Positions 54,734 to 62,703 of a DNA stretch of 64,000 bases are shown one piece after another; position 1 is the first letter of the stretch; each line of letters starts with the position of its first letter. This DNA is from Streptomyces tauricus (GTDB taxonomy: Bacteria > Actinomycetota > Actinomycetes > Streptomycetales > Streptomycetaceae), in contig NZ_BMVY01000023.1 in assembly GCF_014650955.1 (NCBI RefSeq), positions 1 through 64,000 of the forward strand, given 5' to 3'. The notes beneath the pieces were generated by a model. That model was not told where the DNA came from and made no database searches. It worked only from the letters and a program-made list of their open reading frames with translations. A program made the position numbers and the translations under genes.

Positions 54734-55570
54734 ATGGGAATCCGCAAGTACAAGCCGACTACGCCGGGCCGTCGTGGCTCCAGCGTCGCCGACTTCGTCG
54801 AGGTCACGCGGTCCACGCCGGAGAAGTCGCTGGTCCGCCCGCTGCACAGCAAGGGCGGCCGTAACAACGCCGGTCGTGTGACCGTTCGCCACCAGGGTGG
54901 CGGACACAAGCGCGCCTACCGAGTGATCGACTTCCGTCGGCACGACAAGGACGGCGTGCCGGCGAAGGTCGCGCACATCGAGTACGACCCCAACCGCACC
55001 GCGCGCATCGCGCTGCTTCACTACGCGGACGGCGAGAAGCGCTACATCCTCGCCCCCCGCAACCTGTCGCAGGGCGACCGCGTCGAGAACGGTCCCGGGG
55101 CCGACATCAAGCCGGGCAACAACCTGGCGCTCCGCAACATCCCGGTCGGTACCACGATCCACGCGATCGAGCTCCGTCCCGGTGGCGGTGCCAAGTTCGC
55201 CCGCTCCGCCGGTGCCTCCGTGCAGCTGCTCGCGAAGGAGGGCCAGATGGCCCACCTGCGCATGCCGTCCGGAGAGATCCGCCTGGTCGACGTGCGCTGC
55301 CGCGCCACCGTCGGCGAGGTCGGCAACGCCGAGCAGTCGAACATCAACTGGGGCAAGGCCGGCCGCAAGCGCTGGCTGGGCGTCCGCCCGACCGTTCGCG
55401 GTGTGGCGATGAACCCGGTTGACCACCCGCACGGTGGTGGTGAAGGCAAGACCTCCGGTGGACGTCACCCGGTCTCGCCGTGGGGTCAGAAGGAGGGTCG
55501 TACTCGTTCGCCGAAGAAGGCATCGAACAAGTACATCGTCCGCCGCCGCAAGACGAACAAGAAGCGCTAG
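54734..55570 (+). CDS. rplB: 50S ribosomal protein L2
   Basis: 278 residues. The peptidyl-transferase-proximal loop M-N-P-V-D-H-P-H-G-G-G-E-G is intact. ATG preceded by GAGGACTGAGAA. Confidence 0.98.
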   Translation: MGIRKYKPTTPGRRGSSVADFVEVTRSTPEKSLVRPLHSKGGRNNAGRVTVRHQGGGHKRAYRVIDFRRHDKDGVPAKVAHIEYDPNRTARIALLHYADGEKRYILAPRNLSQGDRVENGPGADIKPGNNLALRNIPVGTTIHAIELRPGGGAKFARSAGASVQLLAKEGQMAHLRMPSGEIRLVDVRCRATVGEVGNAEQSNINWGKAGRKRWLGVRPTVRGVAMNPVDHPHGGGEGKTSGGRHPVSPWGQKEGRTRSPKKASNKYIVRRRKTNKKR

Positions 55571-55582
55571 GAGCGGGTTTAG

Positions 55583-55864
55583 ATGCCGCGCAGTCTCAAG
55601 AAGGGGCCCTTCGTCGACGACCACCTGATCAAGAAGGTGGACGTACAGAACGAAGCCGGTTCCAAGAACGTCATCAAGACCTGGTCCCGTCGCTCGATGA
55701 TCATCCCGGCCATGCTCGGCCACACGATCGCGGTGCACAACGGCAAGACCCACATTCCGGTGTTTGTCACCGAGTCGATGGTCGGCCACAAGCTCGGCGA
55801 GTTCTCGCCGACGCGCACCTTCCGGGGTCACGTCAAGGACGACCGGAAGTCGAAGCGCCGCTAA
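55583..55864 (+). CDS. rpsS: 30S ribosomal protein S19
   Basis: 93 residues, canonical (P-R-S-L-K-K-G-P-F-V-D-D-H-L). Forms a complex with S13, which is not in the window. AGGAGCGGG lies upstream of the ATG. Confidence 0.98.
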   Translation: MPRSLKKGPFVDDHLIKKVDVQNEAGSKNVIKTWSRRSMIIPAMLGHTIAVHNGKTHIPVFVTESMVGHKLGEFSPTRTFRGHVKDDRKSKRR

Positions 55865-55905
55865 CGCGGGGTGGAATGACCATGACAGACACTGGAAGGA
55901 CAACC

Positions 55906-56253
55906 ATGGAAGCCAGGGCCCAGGCGCGGTACATCCGCGTCACGCCCATGAAGGCCCGCCGTGTGGTGGACCTTATCCGTGGCATGGATGCCACGGAGGC
56001 TCAGGCGGTCCTGCGTTTCGCCCCGCAGGCCGCGAGCGTGCCCGTCGGCAAGGTGCTTGACAGCGCCATCGCCAACGCCGCACACAACTACGACCACACC
56101 GACGCCGACAGCCTCGTCATCTCCGAGGCGTACGTCGACGAGGGTCCGACCCTGAAGCGGTTCCGTCCGCGCGCCCAGGGCCGCGCCTACCGGATCCGCA
56201 AGCGGACCAGCCACATCACCGTGGTCGTCAGCAGCAAGGAAGGAACCCGGTAA
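55906..56253 (+). CDS. rplV: 50S ribosomal protein L22
   Basis: 115 residues beginning M-E-A-R-A-Q-A-R-Y-I-R-V. Start at 55906 chosen because GGAAGGA lies eight bases upstream; ATGs at 55876 and 55882 would add about ten residues. The tunnel hairpin (K-R-F-R-P-R-A-Q-G-R-A) where macrolide resistance changes occur is wild type. Its stop overlaps the rpsC ATG (TAATG). Confidence 0.96.
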   Translation: MEARAQARYIRVTPMKARRVVDLIRGMDATEAQAVLRFAPQAASVPVGKVLDSAIANAAHNYDHTDADSLVISEAYVDEGPTLKRFRPRAQGRAYRIRKRTSHITVVVSSKEGTR

Positions 56254-57104
56254 TGGGCCAGAAGGTTAACCCGCATGGGTTCCGGCTCGGCATCACCACG
56301 GACTTCAAGTCCCGCTGGTACGCCGACAAGCTGTACAAGGACTACGTCAAGGAAGACGTCGCCATCCGTCGGATGATGACGTCCGGCATGGAGCGCGCCG
56401 GCATCTCGAAGGTGGAGATCGAGCGCACCCGTGACCGCGTCCGTGTGGACATCCACACCGCGCGCCCGGGCATTGTCATCGGCCGCCGTGGCGCCGAGGC
56501 CGACCGCATCCGCGGTGACCTGGAGAAGCTGACCGGCAAGCAGGTCCAGCTGAACATCCTTGAGGTCAAGAGCCCGGAGACGGACGCTCAGCTGGTGGCC
56601 CAGGCCGTCGCCGAGCAGCTGTCCTCCCGCGTCTCCTTCCGTCGCGCCATGCGTAAGAGCATGCAGGGCACGATGAAGGCCGGCGCCAAGGGCATCAAGA
56701 TCCAGTGTGGTGGCCGTCTCGGCGGCGCCGAGATGTCCCGCTCGGAGTTCTACCGCGAGGGCCGCGTGCCCCTGCACACGCTCCGCGCGAACGTCGACTA
56801 CGGCTTCTTCGAGGCCAAGACGACCTTCGGCCGCATCGGTGTGAAGGTCTGGATCTACAAGGGCGATGTCAAGAACATCGCCGAGGTCCGCGCCGAGAAC
56901 GCCGCGGCCCGTGCGGGTAACCGCCCGGCCCGTGGTGGAGCCGGTGGCGGCGGCGACCGCCCGGCCCGTGGCGGTCGTGGTGGCGAGCGTGGCGGCCGTG
57001 GCCGCAAGCCGCAGCAGCAGTCCGCGCCGGCAGCCGAGGCCCCCAAGGCCGACGCTCCCGCCGCCGCTGCCGCTCCGGCCGAGAGCACCGGAACGGAGGC
57101 CTGA
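56253..57104 (+). CDS. rpsC: 30S ribosomal protein S3
   Basis: 283 residues. N-terminal KH domain with I-G-R-R-G-A-E-A-D-R-I; the C-terminal 65 residues are an actinobacterial extension of Gly/Arg repeats (R-P-A-R-G-G) then Ala/Pro. Lines the mRNA entry channel. Overlaps the rplV stop. Confidence 0.98.
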   Translation: MGQKVNPHGFRLGITTDFKSRWYADKLYKDYVKEDVAIRRMMTSGMERAGISKVEIERTRDRVRVDIHTARPGIVIGRRGAEADRIRGDLEKLTGKQVQLNILEVKSPETDAQLVAQAVAEQLSSRVSFRRAMRKSMQGTMKAGAKGIKIQCGGRLGGAEMSRSEFYREGRVPLHTLRANVDYGFFEAKTTFGRIGVKVWIYKGDVKNIAEVRAENAAARAGNRPARGGAGGGGDRPARGGRGGERGGRGRKPQQQSAPAAEAPKADAPAAAAAPAESTGTEA

Positions 57105-57109
57105 CCGAA

Positions 57110-57529
57110 ATGCTGATCCCTCGTAGGGTCAAGCACCGCAAGCAGCACCACCCGAAGCGCCGCGGTCAGGCCAAGGGCGGTACGCAGGTTTCGTTCGGCG
57201 AGTACGGCATTCAGGCCCTCACGCCGGCATACGTCACGAACCGCCAGATCGAGGCGGCTCGTATCGCGATGACCCGCCACATCAAGCGTGGCGGCAAGGT
57301 CTGGATCAACATCTACCCGGACCGCCCGCTGACGAAGAAGCCCGCCGAGACCCGCATGGGTTCCGGTAAGGGTTCGCCCGAGTGGTGGGTCGCGAACGTG
57401 CACCCGGGCCGGGTCATGTTCGAACTGTCCTACCCCAACGAGAAGATCGCCCGTGAGGCCCTCACTCGCGCAGCCCACAAGCTGCCGATGAAGTGCCGGA
57501 TCGTCAAGCGCGAGGCAGGTGAAGCGTGA
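57110..57529 (+). CDS. rplP: 50S ribosomal protein L16
   Basis: 139 residues, canonical (M-L-I-P-R-R-V-K-H-R-K). Binds near the A-site tRNA and 5S rRNA. ATG five bases after rpsC. Stop overlaps the rpmC ATG (TGATG). Confidence 0.98.
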   Translation: MLIPRRVKHRKQHHPKRRGQAKGGTQVSFGEYGIQALTPAYVTNRQIEAARIAMTRHIKRGGKVWINIYPDRPLTKKPAETRMGSGKGSPEWWVANVHPGRVMFELSYPNEKIAREALTRAAHKLPMKCRIVKREAGEA

Positions 57530-57753
57530 TGTCGGCCGGTACCAAGGCGTCCGAGCTGCGCGAACTGGGTGACGAGGAGCTTCTCGCGAAGCTTCGCGAA
57601 GCCAAGGAAGAGCTGTTCAACCTCCGCTTCCAGGCGGCGACCGGTCAGCTCGAAAACCACGGGCGGCTCAAGGCCGTCCGCAAGGACATCGCGCGGATCT
57701 ACACCCTGATGCGTGAGCGCGAGCTGGGCATCGAGACGGTGGAGAGCGCATGA
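57529..57753 (+). CDS. rpmC: 50S ribosomal protein L29
   Basis: 74 residues, two-helix protein with E-E-L-F-N-L-R-F-Q-A-A-T-G-Q-L-E-N. The ATG at 57529 overlaps the rplP stop; a GTG one codon earlier is possible. Its stop overlaps the rpsQ ATG (ATGA). Confidence 0.97.
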   Translation: MSAGTKASELRELGDEELLAKLREAKEELFNLRFQAATGQLENHGRLKAVRKDIARIYTLMRERELGIETVESA

Positions 57754-58037
57754 GCGAGAACAACGTGACCGAAGAGACCAAGACGAGCCGCGGCTTCCGC
57801 AAGACCCGTGAGGGTCTCGTCGTCAGCGACAAGATGGACAAGACCGTCGTCGTCGCTGTCGAGGACCGCGTCAAGCACGCGCTGTACGGCAAGGTCATCC
57901 GCCGTACGAACAAGCTCAAGGCGCACGACGAGCAGAACGCCGCGGGCGTCGGCGACCGGGTTGTCATCATGGAGACCCGTCCGCTGTCCGCGACGAAGCG
58001 CTGGCGCATCGTCGAGATCCTTGAGAAGGCCAAGTAG
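57750..58037 (+). CDS. rpsQ: 30S ribosomal protein S17
   Basis: 95 residues, canonical OB fold with G-L-V-V-S-D-K-M-D-K-T-V-V-V. ATG overlaps the rpmC stop. The following 102-base gap has a CGGCAGGGG...CCCCTGCCG hairpin before rplN. Confidence 0.97.
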   Translation: MSENNVTEETKTSRGFRKTREGLVVSDKMDKTVVVAVEDRVKHALYGKVIRRTNKLKAHDEQNAAGVGDRVVIMETRPLSATKRWRIVEILEKAK

Positions 58038-58139
58038 CAAGTACTTGAGGGGTTTCCCTCAGGTTGGTTCCGCCAGGCTCGGCAGGGGTTCCCGTGAAGG
58101 GGCCCCTGCCGGGAACCGGCAGACAATCAGGAGATAGAC

Positions 58140-58508
58140 GTGATCCAGCAGGAGTCGCGACTGCGTGTCGCCGACAACACTGGTGCGAAGGAAATCCTTT
58201 GCATCCGTGTGCTCGGTGGCTCCGGTCGCCGCTACGCGGGCATCGGTGACGTCATCGTCGCCACCGTCAAGGACGCGATCCCCGGCGGCAATGTGAAGAA
58301 GGGTGACGTCATCAAGGCGGTCATCGTTCGCACTGTCAAGGAGCGTCGCCGTCCCGACGGCTCGTACATCCGCTTCGACGAGAACGCCGCCGTCATTCTG
58401 AAGAACGACGGCGACCCTCGCGGCACCCGTATCTTCGGCCCTGTCGGCCGTGAGCTGCGCGAGAAGAAGTTCATGAAGATCATCTCGCTCGCGCCGGAGG
58501 TGCTGTAA
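58140..58508 (+). CDS. rplN: 50S ribosomal protein L14
   Basis: 122 residues, canonical (I-Q-Q-E-S-R-L-R-V-A-D-N-T-G-A-K). First gene of the spc part of the cluster. GTG start with CAGGAGATAGAC upstream. Confidence 0.98.
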   Translation: MIQQESRLRVADNTGAKEILCIRVLGGSGRRYAGIGDVIVATVKDAIPGGNVKKGDVIKAVIVRTVKERRRPDGSYIRFDENAAVILKNDGDPRGTRIFGPVGRELREKKFMKIISLAPEVL

Positions 58509-58510
58509 GC

Positions 58511-58834
58511 ATGAAGATCAAGAAGGGCGACCTGGTTCAGGTCATCACCGGTAAGGACAAGGGCAAGCAGGGCAAGGTCATTGCCGCTTACCCGCGCGAC
58601 GAGCGCGTCCTGGTCGAGGGTGTCAACCGGGTCAAGAAGCACACGAAGGCCGGTCCCACCGCTCGTGGTTCGCAGGCCGGTGGCATCGTCACGACCGAGG
58701 CTCCCATCCACGTCTCCAACGTCCAGCTGGTCGTGGAGAAGGACGGGAACAAGGTCGTCACGCGCGTCGGTTTCCGCTTCGACGACGAAGGCAACAAGAT
58801 CCGCGTTGCCAAGCGGACGGGTGAGGACATCTGA
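58511..58834 (+). CDS. rplX: 50S ribosomal protein L24
   Basis: 107 residues with the KOW motif K-G-D-L-V-Q-V-I-T-G-K-D-K-G-K-Q-G. Initiates 50S assembly. Starts two bases after rplN; its stop overlaps the rplE ATG. Confidence 0.98.
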   Translation: MKIKKGDLVQVITGKDKGKQGKVIAAYPRDERVLVEGVNRVKKHTKAGPTARGSQAGGIVTTEAPIHVSNVQLVVEKDGNKVVTRVGFRFDDEGNKIRVAKRTGEDI

Positions 58835-59391
58835 TGGCTACCACCACCATTCCGCGTCTGAAGACGAAGTACCGCGAGGAGATCGCGGGCAAGCTGCAGG
58901 AAGAGTTCTCGTACGAGAACGTCATGCAGACCCCGGGCCTCGTCAAGATCGTGGTCAACATGGGTGTGGGCGACGCCGCCCGCGACTCCAAGCTGATCGA
59001 GGGCGCCATCCGCGACCTCACCACGATCACCGGTCAGAAGCCGGCCGTCACCAAGGCCCGCAAGTCCATCGCGCAGTTCAAGCTGCGTGAGGGTCAGCCG
59101 ATCGGTGCCCACGTCACGCTTCGTGGCGACCGCATGTGGGAGTTCCTGGACCGCACCCTGTCGCTCGCGCTTCCGCGCATCCGCGACTTCCGTGGTCTGT
59201 CTCCCAAGCAGTTCGACGGTCGTGGCAACTACACCTTCGGTCTCACCGAGCAGGTCATGTTCCACGAGATCGACCAGGACAAGATCGACCGCGTCCGGGG
59301 TATGGACATCACCGTGGTGACCACGGCGACCAACGACGCCGAAGGCCGTGCCCTTCTCCGTCACCTCGGCTTCCCCTTCAAGGAGGCGTAA
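58834..59391 (+). CDS. rplE: 50S ribosomal protein L5
   Basis: 185 residues, 5S rRNA-binding, with V-V-N-M-G-V-G-D-A and G-Q-K-P-A-V-T-K-A-R-K-S-I. ATG overlaps the rplX stop (TGATG). Confidence 0.98.
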   Translation: MATTTIPRLKTKYREEIAGKLQEEFSYENVMQTPGLVKIVVNMGVGDAARDSKLIEGAIRDLTTITGQKPAVTKARKSIAQFKLREGQPIGAHVTLRGDRMWEFLDRTLSLALPRIRDFRGLSPKQFDGRGNYTFGLTEQVMFHEIDQDKIDRVRGMDITVVTTATNDAEGRALLRHLGFPFKEA

Positions 59392-59396
59392 GCGAG

Positions 59397-59582
59397 ATGG
59401 CGAAGAAGGCTCTGATTGCCAAGGCTGCTCGTAAGCCCAAGTTCGGTGTGCGTGGCTACACCCGTTGCCAGCGCTGCGGCCGCCCGCACTCCGTGTACCG
59501 CAAGTTCGGTCTCTGCCGTGTGTGCCTTCGTGAGATGGCTCACCGTGGAGAGCTCCCGGGCGTGACCAAGAGCTCCTGGTAG
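59397..59582 (+). CDS. rpsN: 30S ribosomal protein S14, zinc-binding (type Z)
   Basis: 61 residues with C-Q-R-C and C-R-V-C zinc pairs, the short C+ form. GGAGGCG precedes the start, five bases after the rplE stop. A zinc-free paralogue would be expected elsewhere in the genome. Confidence 0.97.
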   Translation: MAKKALIAKAARKPKFGVRGYTRCQRCGRPHSVYRKFGLCRVCLREMAHRGELPGVTKSSW

Positions 59583-59817
59583 TCCCCCTAAAAGGACTCC
59601 CCGGACGCTCTCGGTAAGCAGTGGGTTGGCAGAGGCTCTCCCCTCCATGGCTTAGGCTAGGAGGGTTGGGCGTCTGCCGCCCGGACGCACGTGGGTACAG
59701 CCCACTAGTTAACGCTTACTACGCCGTAGGTCCCCGCACCGCACCCGTCCCGCCACTGAGTGGGGAGAGGGATGGCGCATACAGGAAACCCCGGCGAGAG
59801 AGGCCGAAGGCCAATTC
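59583..59817 (+). other. 235-base gap between rpsN and rpsH, no gene
   Basis: Unusually long for this operon. It contains short dyads (GTGGG-TACAG-CCCAC near 59690, CTACG-C-CGTAG near 59728) and a TTGGCA/TAGGCT pair with a 21-base spacer, too wide for a confident promoter. No terminator hairpin is obvious. Confidence 0.5.
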
Positions 59818-60216
59818 ATGACCATGACTGATCCCATCGCAGACATGCTTACTCGTCTGCGTAACGCGAACTCGGCGTACCACGACGATGTCGCGATGCC
59901 CCACAGCAAGATCAAGTCGCACATCGCGGAGATCCTCCAGCAGGAGGGCTTCATCACCGGCTGGAAGGTCGAGGACGCCGAAGTCGGCAAGAAGCTCGTC
60001 CTCGAGCTGAAGTTCGGCCCGAACCGTGAGCGCTCCATCGCGGGCATCAAGCGGATCTCGAAGCCGGGTCTGCGTGTGTACGCGAAGTCCACCTCCCTGC
60101 CCAAGGTGCTGGGTGGCCTCGGCGTGGCGATCATCTCCACGTCGCACGGTCTCCTCACCGACAAGCAGGCCGGCAAGAAGGGCGTAGGCGGAGAAGTTCT
60201 CGCCTACGTCTGGTAG
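59818..60216 (+). CDS. rpsH: 30S ribosomal protein S8
   Basis: 132 residues, canonical (T-D-P-I-A-D-M-L-T-R-L-R-N-A-N). In enterobacteria S8 represses the spc operon. The upstream ribosome site is weak (GAGAGAGGCCGAAGG about 15 bases before); an internal ATG at codon 3 is possible. Confidence 0.98.
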   Translation: MTMTDPIADMLTRLRNANSAYHDDVAMPHSKIKSHIAEILQQEGFITGWKVEDAEVGKKLVLELKFGPNRERSIAGIKRISKPGLRVYAKSTSLPKVLGGLGVAIISTSHGLLTDKQAGKKGVGGEVLAYVW

Positions 60217-60240
60217 CGGAAGGGAACGGAGGAAACAGCT

Positions 60241-60780
60241 ATGTCGCGTATTGGCAAGCTCCCCATCACGGTTCCCGCCGGCGTGGACGTCACCATCGAC
60301 GGCCGTACGGTCCAGGTGAAGGGCCCCAAGGGCTCTCTCTCCCACACCATTGCGGCACCGATCGAGATCGCGAAGGGTGAGGACGGCATTCTCAATGTCA
60401 CCCGCCCGAACGACGAGCGTCAGAACAAGGCCCTGCACGGCCTGTCCCGCACGCTGGTGGCGAACATGATCACCGGCGTGACCACGGGTTACGTGAAGAA
60501 GCTCGAAATCAGCGGTGTCGGTTACCGCGTCCTGGCGAAGGGTTCCAACCTGGAATTCTCGCTCGGCTACAGCCACTCGATCACGGTCGAGGCGCCCGAG
60601 GGCATCTCGTTCAAGGTCGAGAACCCGACGCACTTCTCGGTCGAGGGAATCGACAAGCAGAAGGTCGGCGAGGTTGCGGCCAACATCCGCAAGCTGCGCA
60701 AGCCCGACCCGTACAAGGCCAAGGGCGTCAAGTACGAGGGCGAAGTCGTCCGGCGCAAGGTCGGAAAGGCGGGTAAGTAA
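60241..60780 (+). CDS. rplF: 50S ribosomal protein L6
   Basis: 179 residues, two related domains. Canonical C-terminal R-K-P-D-P-Y-K-A-K-G-V-K-Y. ATG with AACGGAGGAA upstream. Confidence 0.98.
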   Translation: MSRIGKLPITVPAGVDVTIDGRTVQVKGPKGSLSHTIAAPIEIAKGEDGILNVTRPNDERQNKALHGLSRTLVANMITGVTTGYVKKLEISGVGYRVLAKGSNLEFSLGYSHSITVEAPEGISFKVENPTHFSVEGIDKQKVGEVAANIRKLRKPDPYKAKGVKYEGEVVRRKVGKAGK

Positions 60781-60783
60781 GCC

Positions 60784-61167
60784 ATGGCATACGGTGTCAA
60801 GATTGCTAAGGGCGACGCTTACAAGCGTGCTGCCATCAAGCGACGTCACATCCGCATCCGGAAGCACATCTCCGGTACGGCTGAGCGGCCTCGCCTGGTC
60901 GTGACCCGCTCCAACCGCCACATCGTGGCCCAGGTGATCGACGACGTTAAGGGTCACACCCTCGCGTCGGCGTCCACCCTGGACACGTCCATCCGCGGCG
61001 GCGAGAACGACAAGTCCGAGCAGGCCAAGTCGGTCGGCGCCCTGGTCGCCGAGCGCGCCAAGGCCGCCGGTGTCGAGGCTGTCGTATTCGACCGTGGTGG
61101 AAACCAGTACGCCGGGCGCATTGCCGCTCTGGCGGACGCCGCCCGCGAAGCCGGACTCAAGTTCTGA
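60784..61167 (+). CDS. rplR: 50S ribosomal protein L18
   Basis: 127 residues, 5S rRNA-binding; V-F-D-R-G-G-N-Q-Y-A-G-R-I-A-A-L-A-D is diagnostic. Starts three bases after rplF. Confidence 0.98.
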   Translation: MAYGVKIAKGDAYKRAAIKRRHIRIRKHISGTAERPRLVVTRSNRHIVAQVIDDVKGHTLASASTLDTSIRGGENDKSEQAKSVGALVAERAKAAGVEAVVFDRGGNQYAGRIAALADAAREAGLKF

Positions 61168-61209
61168 GTCCTGTTCCGTAGCTAGCGGAAACAGAGAGAG
61201 GTAATTCCA

Positions 61210-61812
61210 ATGGCTGGACCCCAGCGCCGCGGAAGCGGTGCCGGTGGCGGCGAGCGGCGGGACCGGAAGGGCCGTGACGGCGGCGCAGCTGCCGAGAAGA
61301 CCGCGTACGTTGAGCGCGTTGTCGCGATCAACCGCGTCGCCAAGGTTGTGAAGGGTGGTCGTCGCTTCAGCTTCACCGCGCTGGTCGTGGTGGGCGATGG
61401 TGACGGCACCGTCGGTGTCGGTTACGGCAAGGCCAAGGAGGTGCCGGCCGCGATCGCCAAGGGTGTTGAAGAGGCCAAGAAGCACTTCTTCAAGGTCCCC
61501 CGTATCCAGGGCACCATCCCGCACCCGATCACGGGCGAGAAGGCCGCGGGCGTCGTCCTGCTCAAGCCTGCCTCCCCCGGTACCGGCGTTATCGCCGGTG
61601 GCCCGGTGCGTGCTGTCCTGGAGTGCGCCGGCGTTCACGACATCCTGTCGAAGTCGCTCGGCTCTTCCAACGCGATCAACATCGTGCACGCGACCGTGGC
61701 GGCCCTCAAGGGCCTGCAGCGTCCCGAGGAGATCGCGGCTCGCCGTGGTCTGCCCCTCGAGGACGTCGCCCCCGCGGCTCTCCTGCGTGCACGTGCGGGA
61801 GCGGGTGCGTAA
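61210..61812 (+). CDS. rpsE: 30S ribosomal protein S5
   Basis: 200 residues. A Gly/Arg-rich N-terminal extension of about 25 residues precedes the dsRBD-like domain (V-V-A-I-N-R-V-A-K-V-V-K-G-G-R). The V-K-G-G-R loop linked to spectinomycin binding is unaltered. GAGAGAGGTA lies upstream of the ATG. Confidence 0.98.
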   Translation: MAGPQRRGSGAGGGERRDRKGRDGGAAAEKTAYVERVVAINRVAKVVKGGRRFSFTALVVVGDGDGTVGVGYGKAKEVPAAIAKGVEEAKKHFFKVPRIQGTIPHPITGEKAAGVVLLKPASPGTGVIAGGPVRAVLECAGVHDILSKSLGSSNAINIVHATVAALKGLQRPEEIAARRGLPLEDVAPAALLRARAGAGA

Positions 61813-61814
61813 TC

Positions 61815-61997
61815 ATGGCTCAGCTCAAGATCACGCAGAAGAAGTCGTTCATCGGCAGCAAGCAGAACCACCGTGACACCCTTCGTTCGCTTGGTCTCAA
61901 GCGGATCAACGATGTGGTCGTCAAGGAGGACCGCCCCGAGTTCCGCGGAATGGTTCACACCGTCCGCCACCTCGTGACGGTTGAGGAGGTCGACTGA
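61815..61997 (+). CDS. rpmD: 50S ribosomal protein L30
   Basis: 60 residues, canonical (I-T-Q-K-K-S-F-I-G-S-K-Q-N-H). ATG two bases after the rpsE stop. Confidence 0.97.
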   Translation: MAQLKITQKKSFIGSKQNHRDTLRSLGLKRINDVVVKEDRPEFRGMVHTVRHLVTVEEVD

Positions 61998-61999
61998 TC

Positions 62000-62455
62000 A
62001 TGGCGGAGAACAACCCGCTCAAGATCCACAACCTCCGTCCCGCCCCGGGCGCCAAGACCGCGAAGACGCGAGTCGGTCGTGGTGAAGCGTCCAAGGGCAA
62101 GACGGCCGGTCGTGGTACCAAGGGCACGAAGGCCCGTTACCAGGTTCCGGAGCGCTTCGAGGGTGGCCAGATGCCCCTCCACATGCGTCTCCCGAAGCTC
62201 AAGGGCTTCCGGAACCCGTTCAAGACCGAGTACCAGGTCGTGAACCTCGACAAGCTGGCGTCGCTGTACCCGGAGGGTGGCGAGGTCACCGTCGAGGGAC
62301 TCGTCGCCAACGGTGCGGTTCGCAAGAACAGCCTCGTCAAGGTCCTCGGCCAGGGCGAGATCTCCGTGGCACTGCAGGTGACGGTCGACGCCGTCTCCGG
62401 CTCCGCCAAGGAGAAGATCACCGCCGCCGGCGGTACCGTCACCGAGCTGATCTGA
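62000..62455 (+). CDS. rplO: 50S ribosomal protein L15
   Basis: 151 residues with the Gly/Arg-rich N-terminus (K-T-A-G-R-G-T-K-G) and a globular C-terminus. Last gene before a strong terminator that splits it from secY. Confidence 0.98.
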   Translation: MAENNPLKIHNLRPAPGAKTAKTRVGRGEASKGKTAGRGTKGTKARYQVPERFEGGQMPLHMRLPKLKGFRNPFKTEYQVVNLDKLASLYPEGGEVTVEGLVANGAVRKNSLVKVLGQGEISVALQVTVDAVSGSAKEKITAAGGTVTELI

Positions 62456-62490
62456 TCACTTCAGGCGACTCGATGACTTGAGCGATCCCG

Positions 62491-62524
62491 ACCGGGGATG
62501 CCCCACAAAAGGGGCATCCCCGGT
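62491..62524 (+). terminator. Terminator between rplO and secY
   Basis: Perfect 14-bp arms (62491-62504, 62511-62524) with loop ACAAAA. secY is therefore probably transcribed from its own promoter in the next 180 bases, which also contain a GCCACC/GGTGGC hairpin (62590-62612). Confidence 0.9.
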
Positions 62525-62703
62525 TGGTCGTTCCTAGGGGAGCGGTGTCGCCGGTAAGGTGGCCTGCGCTGCTAATTTTCGCCCGGTGTGCCACCAGGGA
62601 ACTCCAGGTGGCTTCTGACTGTTAGTTAGCTGTCCGTTACTTATTCGTCGAACCTCAAGACCGTCACCTCTGGCGCACTTGCGCGGGGGTCGCAGGAGGC
62701 ACC

